NCBI RefSeq assembly: GCF_012489685.1
Contig: NC_080042.1
Span: 76,389,093-76,453,092, forward strand
Length of the DNA: 64,000 nucleotides
Source: Lotus japonicus
Taxonomy: Eukaryota > Streptophyta > Magnoliopsida > Fabales > Fabaceae
Direction of reading: 5' to 3'
The notes beneath the pieces are model-generated. The model was given only the letters and a program-made list of their open reading frames with translations, was not told the origin of the DNA and made no database searches. Made by a program: the position numbers and the translations under genes. The number at the start of each line of letters is the position of its first letter. Positions within the stretch are counted from its first letter, which is position 1. Positions 59,772-64,000 of this stretch are shown here, one piece after another.

Positions 59772-61742
59772 GAGTTTTATTTTATTTTGGTTGAGTTTGA
59801 GATGGGTTAGGCCCAACAAACTCACTGCCGGGCCAGGTGACCAATTTGTTTGGCACGGCTATACGACTTGTTTGCAAGTTACAGTTCAGTTTGGCCCAAA
59901 ACAAATGATACTAGTTCACAAAACGATGTGGATTGATAAAGGTTGAGTAGAAAACACAGTGTTTCCCTTGCTACCCTTTGCTCAGTCAGCAGGCCCATAG
60001 TGTTTTTATTGTCATTATTAGGGGCTCTGTAGTAAAGACTGAGGAGTTCTAGGCTTTTTTTTGGTCAAAGGAGTTCTAGGCTTTAGTGAAGCCTTTAATT
60101 TGTTGTAATTTCGTGGGCCTGACCCTTTTTATCAATGCAAGTACGTACCTACGACAAAAAAAAAACACACAAAAAAAAAACAAAAGGAGGTGACCAAAAA
60201 AAGAAATAAAAATGCCATACAAATCAAAATTAAATAAAATCATTTGATATTGGGTTCGAAGGGCCCATATAAAGAAGGGCATAGCCCTATTGTCTATTTG
60301 TTGTGCTACACATTATTGGTAATCAACTAATTATATCATTTTTTTATATGAGAAAAATATACTTTTAATAAAATTGTAAATATTTTTCACACGGTCATCC
60401 AATCATATTTCAAATACATTATATAATAATTTTTATTTAATTTTATTGATTAGTTGATTTTGAAATTTAATTAGTTAATCGTGTAAAATAAACAATGATT
60501 TATTGGTAGTGAACTTGAAATAAGTTTCCTTTTCTCCTATTACATAGGTAATTTTTTTACTATTGATGTAATTTTTTATAATTTAAAAAATGAACTAATT
60601 TATAAAAGTGAGAAATAATTTTAACTCAATCACAAAAAATGTGGGAGTCAGGACGAAAGGTTACTATCATAAAACCCATAAACCCTGAGGTGAGATCTCA
60701 TGAACCAAAAAAATCCAAAAGAAAGAGATTTGAAAATGATACTCTAACTTGTGGGGTGCAAAAAGGGAATGGTATGCCATCTCGTTGTCAATATCATAAT
60801 ACTTTGCGGTTTTTCAATTTTCATGTTTATCTCTTTGTGTCTATCTATATCAACACTTTTGCCACAGACACAGACCTACCTATTCTTCATTCTTATATCC
60901 AAACTCAAATAATATTTTAGTCAATGTTCAAAAAAATAAAACATTTCAGTATTCATCCCTATATTTTGTTTTAGACTTCCTTTCTTTCATACTTCTATAA
61001 TTTCTGTTATTTCCTGCAGTTTTTTTGGCAAATTTTTATTAAAAATCCGCAGAAAACTCATTTTCTTTTTTATTCCCCTACAAATTTTTAGTCATTGGAA
61101 ATACTTTCGTGGATAATTTTAGTAGACATCTTTTATCATACTACTGACCCATTGAACCCTCAACCAATTGCAAACCCTTCCCTCGCACTCCAACTATTTG
61201 GCCTAAGTCTTTTCTTACAAAGCGAGCATTGTAGGAAGTGTTTGCTAGTAATGATGACTAATTAACCAGATAGTTAGTTGGGACTTATGCTTGATAAGGT
61301 GAAACTGAAATGTATGGCCATGTACGTGATGAAGGTAGCTATAGGTTTGGGTTCTTACACGATAGTCCATTTACTAGTACTAATTAAGCATGGTTTTCTA
61401 TTTTTGCGTTATTATATATATTTGCATACTTTTGTCAACGTGGTTTTAATCATAAGGTATACTATATAGTCTTGCTTGTTTAGTTAAGGGCCACACCTTT
61501 ACTTAAAGGGCAATAAAAATTAGTTGGTTAATTGATTTTGTTTGACTTTGATTTCCTCCCAAAAATCTAGAAGAAACCACAGTTAAGACAATAAGATCGA
61601 TCGGGAATAGCTGTTGTTCTGTTGGACGGGTTAAATGAAGAACCGTTCAAGTGTCAAGTTTATTTGAAATTGAAGGTCGTCGAAGAAATAGCGAGTCAAC
61701 TCGAATTAAAATTAAAGTTATTGAATCGGTCATATTCAATTT
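59772..61742. other. Intergenic, nothing recognised
   Basis: AT-rich sequence with poly-A/T stretches near 60150-60180. Short ORFs (for example 60639-60920) have no recognisable features. Confidence 0.4.
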
Positions 61743-63639
61743 GAACGGATGATACTCTTTTTTTTTTTGTTCCATCGGAAAATCACACAAACAAGCAAGA
61801 AAAATTAGCTAATCCCCAACTTATCCCGAAGGATAAAAGGTTCTAACTCTGCATAGGGCGAGTTCAGCACTTGAACCCTTAGACTTTGCTCCGAGGCTGC
61901 AAATTTTGCCATATGGTCCGCTGAAGAGTTACAGTCACGAGGAACTCGAGTCAATCTAACTTCCCAATTTCTCTTGATCAGCTCCCTAATCTCAGAGAAT
62001 TCCATGACATAGTTTCCTGCTACCTCATCATCGATCGCTGCTAACAGATCTTCACTATCCACTTCTGCTAGAACTCGTCTGTGACCTCCATCCCAAGCCA
62101 GGCGAAGACTGTCCAGGAGGGCGAACATTTCAGCCAGCAAGGGATTTCCTTCAGACTCATGACGGATCACCCCTTGAAGCCAATTCCCTTTGTTGTCACG
62201 GAGCAAACCTCCGCTGCCCATGGCGTTAACATTCTCCTTGTAGCTGCCATCCGAATTGAGTTTAATCCAACCAGCTCCCGGAGGCTCCCACACCCTAGTC
62301 AACCTGTTGCATGCATGCTCTTTGTGTCTGTTGAGGGTGGACACAAATTCATCATGGTCGTGGCACACCTTTCGCCACGCAACTTCAAGGGTCCAAGGCT
62401 CCATGTCGAAAAGCATGTTGTTCCGCCATCTCCAGTTTCCCCAGGCTCCTGCCAGAAATCTCGAGCACTGAGAACTCGATACCATTCTCCGAATCCAACT
62501 CCCCACATCTGGCAAATTAAAACCTGGCCAAGCCCAAGCACCCAGCCACATCCAAAGCTCCCTCGCATGAGCACAGTCACGTAAGCAGTGAAGGTTGTCT
62601 TCCTCCGGGCACGAGCAGCGGGGACACGCCGGCGATGGAGCAAGACTGCAGCGAAAGCGTTTTCCATTGGTGGGGATAACATCCTGAATCACTTGCCATA
62701 TAAACATACGAATTTTCTCTGGGCAGTTAAGTTTCCAAATCCAAAGCCAGTCGCCATCTCCAGCCTGGTGACCTCTATCTTTGTTATTAAGCCACATATA
62801 AGCCTCTTTGACAGTATAGTAACCTTTGCTCCCTTGCCACCAAGACCACACGTATCACCCTTATTCATATGAAGCTGAGGTTTTATCAATGCCAGGGAAT
62901 CTTTGAAATGCGGAGGAATTTCCGTATAGACTTGATCAAGGTTCCAGTTTCCATTAACTATCAAGTCTGCCAGTTGGATATCAGTGTCTGCAATATTGAC
63001 AAACAACACCTGTTCTGCCAGCTTTCCTCTCCCATTCCAGTCCGAGTACCAGAAAGAGGATGATCCATTGCCTAGTTTGTATCTAAATCCGTCCTGGAGT
63101 TGGTCACGAGCTTTAAGGATTCCTCGCCAAATCGGCGAGTCCGTTGGTTTAGCCTTTACCTGCAAAAAAGATTCACTGTGAATGTATTTGTGTTGCATGA
63201 CACGCACCCACAACTTCTTTGGATGAGCTAGCATCGCCCAAGCCGCTTTGCCCATCAAGGCAGTATTTGATATCGTCATCTCCTTCATACCCAGTCCTCC
63301 CTGTTTCTTCTCCAAGGTTAAGGTGGACCAACTAGCTCTATGCCAACCACGAGTTCCCCCACCCTTCGCCCAAACAAAACCACGCATTGTCTGGTTCAAC
63401 TTCTGGAGCACGTTCCTAGGAATCCAGAACACTTGCGTCATGTAGCTTGGAATTGAGGCCATCATTGAATTAGCCAAGCAAACCCGGTCTGCCATGTTAA
63501 GGAGGTTGGTCTTCCAAGAGGCCATCTTTCTATTGACATTCTCCAGCAGGAAGTTAAAATCACTGCTTTTCATCTTGCCCCCAGTCAAAGGAAAACCCAG
63601 GTACTTGCCTAGGTCCATAACAAGAACGGATGATACTCT
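61743..63639 (-). mobile_element. 5'-truncated LINE with perfect 16-bp target duplication
   Basis: The element is 61759-63623 (1865 bp), flanked by GAACGGATGATACTCT at 61743-61758 and 63624-63639. The 3' end is at the left with a poly-A tail (T run 61759-61768) preceded by ATTTTCCGATGGAAC, as in the LINE at 24066. The 5' end was lost within the reverse transcriptase. Typical target-primed insertion with incomplete cDNA. Confidence 0.95.
61805..63623 (-). pseudogene. LINE ORF2 C-terminal half (RT thumb, zf-RVT, RNase H), frameshifted
   Basis: The upstream frame (63623 to about 62850) reads 'DLGKYLGFPLTGGKM', 'MTQVFWIPRNVLQKLNQTMR' and 'LGNGSSSFWYSDWNGRGKLA'. The downstream frame (62851-61805) reads 'GSKGYYTVKEAYMWLNNKD', zf-RVT 'CPRCSCPEEDNLHCLRDC', then RNase H: 'LNSDGSYKENVNAMGSGG', 'LLAEMFALLDSL', 'AEVDSEDLLAAI', 'SSADHMAKFAA'. 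The frames part near 62845-62851 (small indel). It is the same domain layout as the ORF2 at 24110-28211 but clearly diverged from it. Confidence 0.9.
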
Positions 63640-64000
63640 AAACAAACAACTTGTTTTAAATTTAATAAATTATTATATTTTACTCAATTAAATGTATGAT
63701 AGAGTTAGAATATTTCCTCATACACATGGACTATTGTTATTTAATCTTTTTCACTGTTCATTTTTATAGATCTTAGCAAAAATGAATGATATAGAATTAG
63801 TGCATACAAATAAAATCGATTAGTTAAAAAAATGGTATTATTTAGTATTATTCATTAAAAATTAGTAAAAATATTGATAATTTAAATAAAACTAGGCTTT
63901 TGGTGAATATTTTTAACATTTATTCCTTAATTACATATTGATTTAAGATACTATGTAATATTTTCCTTTCTTTCCTCTTATTCCTGCTCCATTTTCGATC
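63640..64000. other. AT-rich end of window, nothing recognised
   Basis: No ORF or repeat of note. Confidence 0.4.

Noticed and set aside
1..64000. tRNA, rRNA genes or CRISPR arrays
   Set aside because: B-box-like motifs were found only in SINE-type repeats; no full tRNA fold, rRNA segment or spacer array was seen.

Overview
This is plant nuclear DNA, most likely from a papilionoid legume. The evidence is spliced genes with AT-rich introns, many plant-type transposons (L1 LINEs with a DUF4283-type ORF1, a Ty3/gypsy chromovirus-like element, Stowaway, Mutator and Harbinger-type miniature elements, tRNA-derived SINEs) and host proteins of plant-specific families. The species cannot be fixed from the sequence alone. 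Splice sites below were placed by hand: reading frames were carried across introns and checked for phase and for GT/AG or GC/AG borders.

Genes, left to right, all on the minus strand. (1) 256-5106: a prolyl-oligopeptidase/oligopeptidase B-type serine peptidase, nine exons visible, C-terminus off the left edge. (2) 6640-10301: a 301-residue BSD-domain protein, six exons, frame closes exactly. (3) 13748-15473: a 137-residue secreted peptide precursor of the RGF/GOLVEN/CLEL family, four small exons that do not stand out as ORFs. (4) 22722-23396: an intronless proline-rich protein with a degenerate VQ-like motif. (5) 47016-48860 plus unresolved 5' exons: a 'gar2-related' acidic plant protein.

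Between the genes lie mobile elements. 10.4-13.6 kb holds three miniature elements (a long-hairpin Mutator-like element, a Stowaway, and a 263-bp element with a perfect 9-bp target duplication). 16851-18531 is a solo LTR with a perfect 5-bp target duplication and an array of CTTAAG palindromes in 21-bp pairs. 20.9-22.7 kb is a short LINE tail broken by a 1.5-kb Mutator-like element. 24066-30187 is a nearly complete LINE. 30685-43285 is a Harbinger-like element rich in GGT repeats, with an 11.46-kb LTR retrotransposon (30709-42170) inserted 24 bp inside its left end. Further LINE relics lie at 43.6-45.4, 55.5-56.8 and 61.8-63.6 kb. The last has a perfect 16-bp target duplication.

The most notable object is the LTR retrotransposon. 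Its two 3.58-kb LTRs differ at only two sites, so it inserted very recently. Yet its interior lacks the Gag capsid region, a recognisable protease active site and the reverse transcriptase, while keeping a complete-looking integrase plus chromodomain-like tail. It looks like a recently trans-mobilised, non-autonomous element. The missing segment is occupied by about 1.45 kb of mostly non-coding sequence, part of which resembles a decayed copy of its own integrase region.
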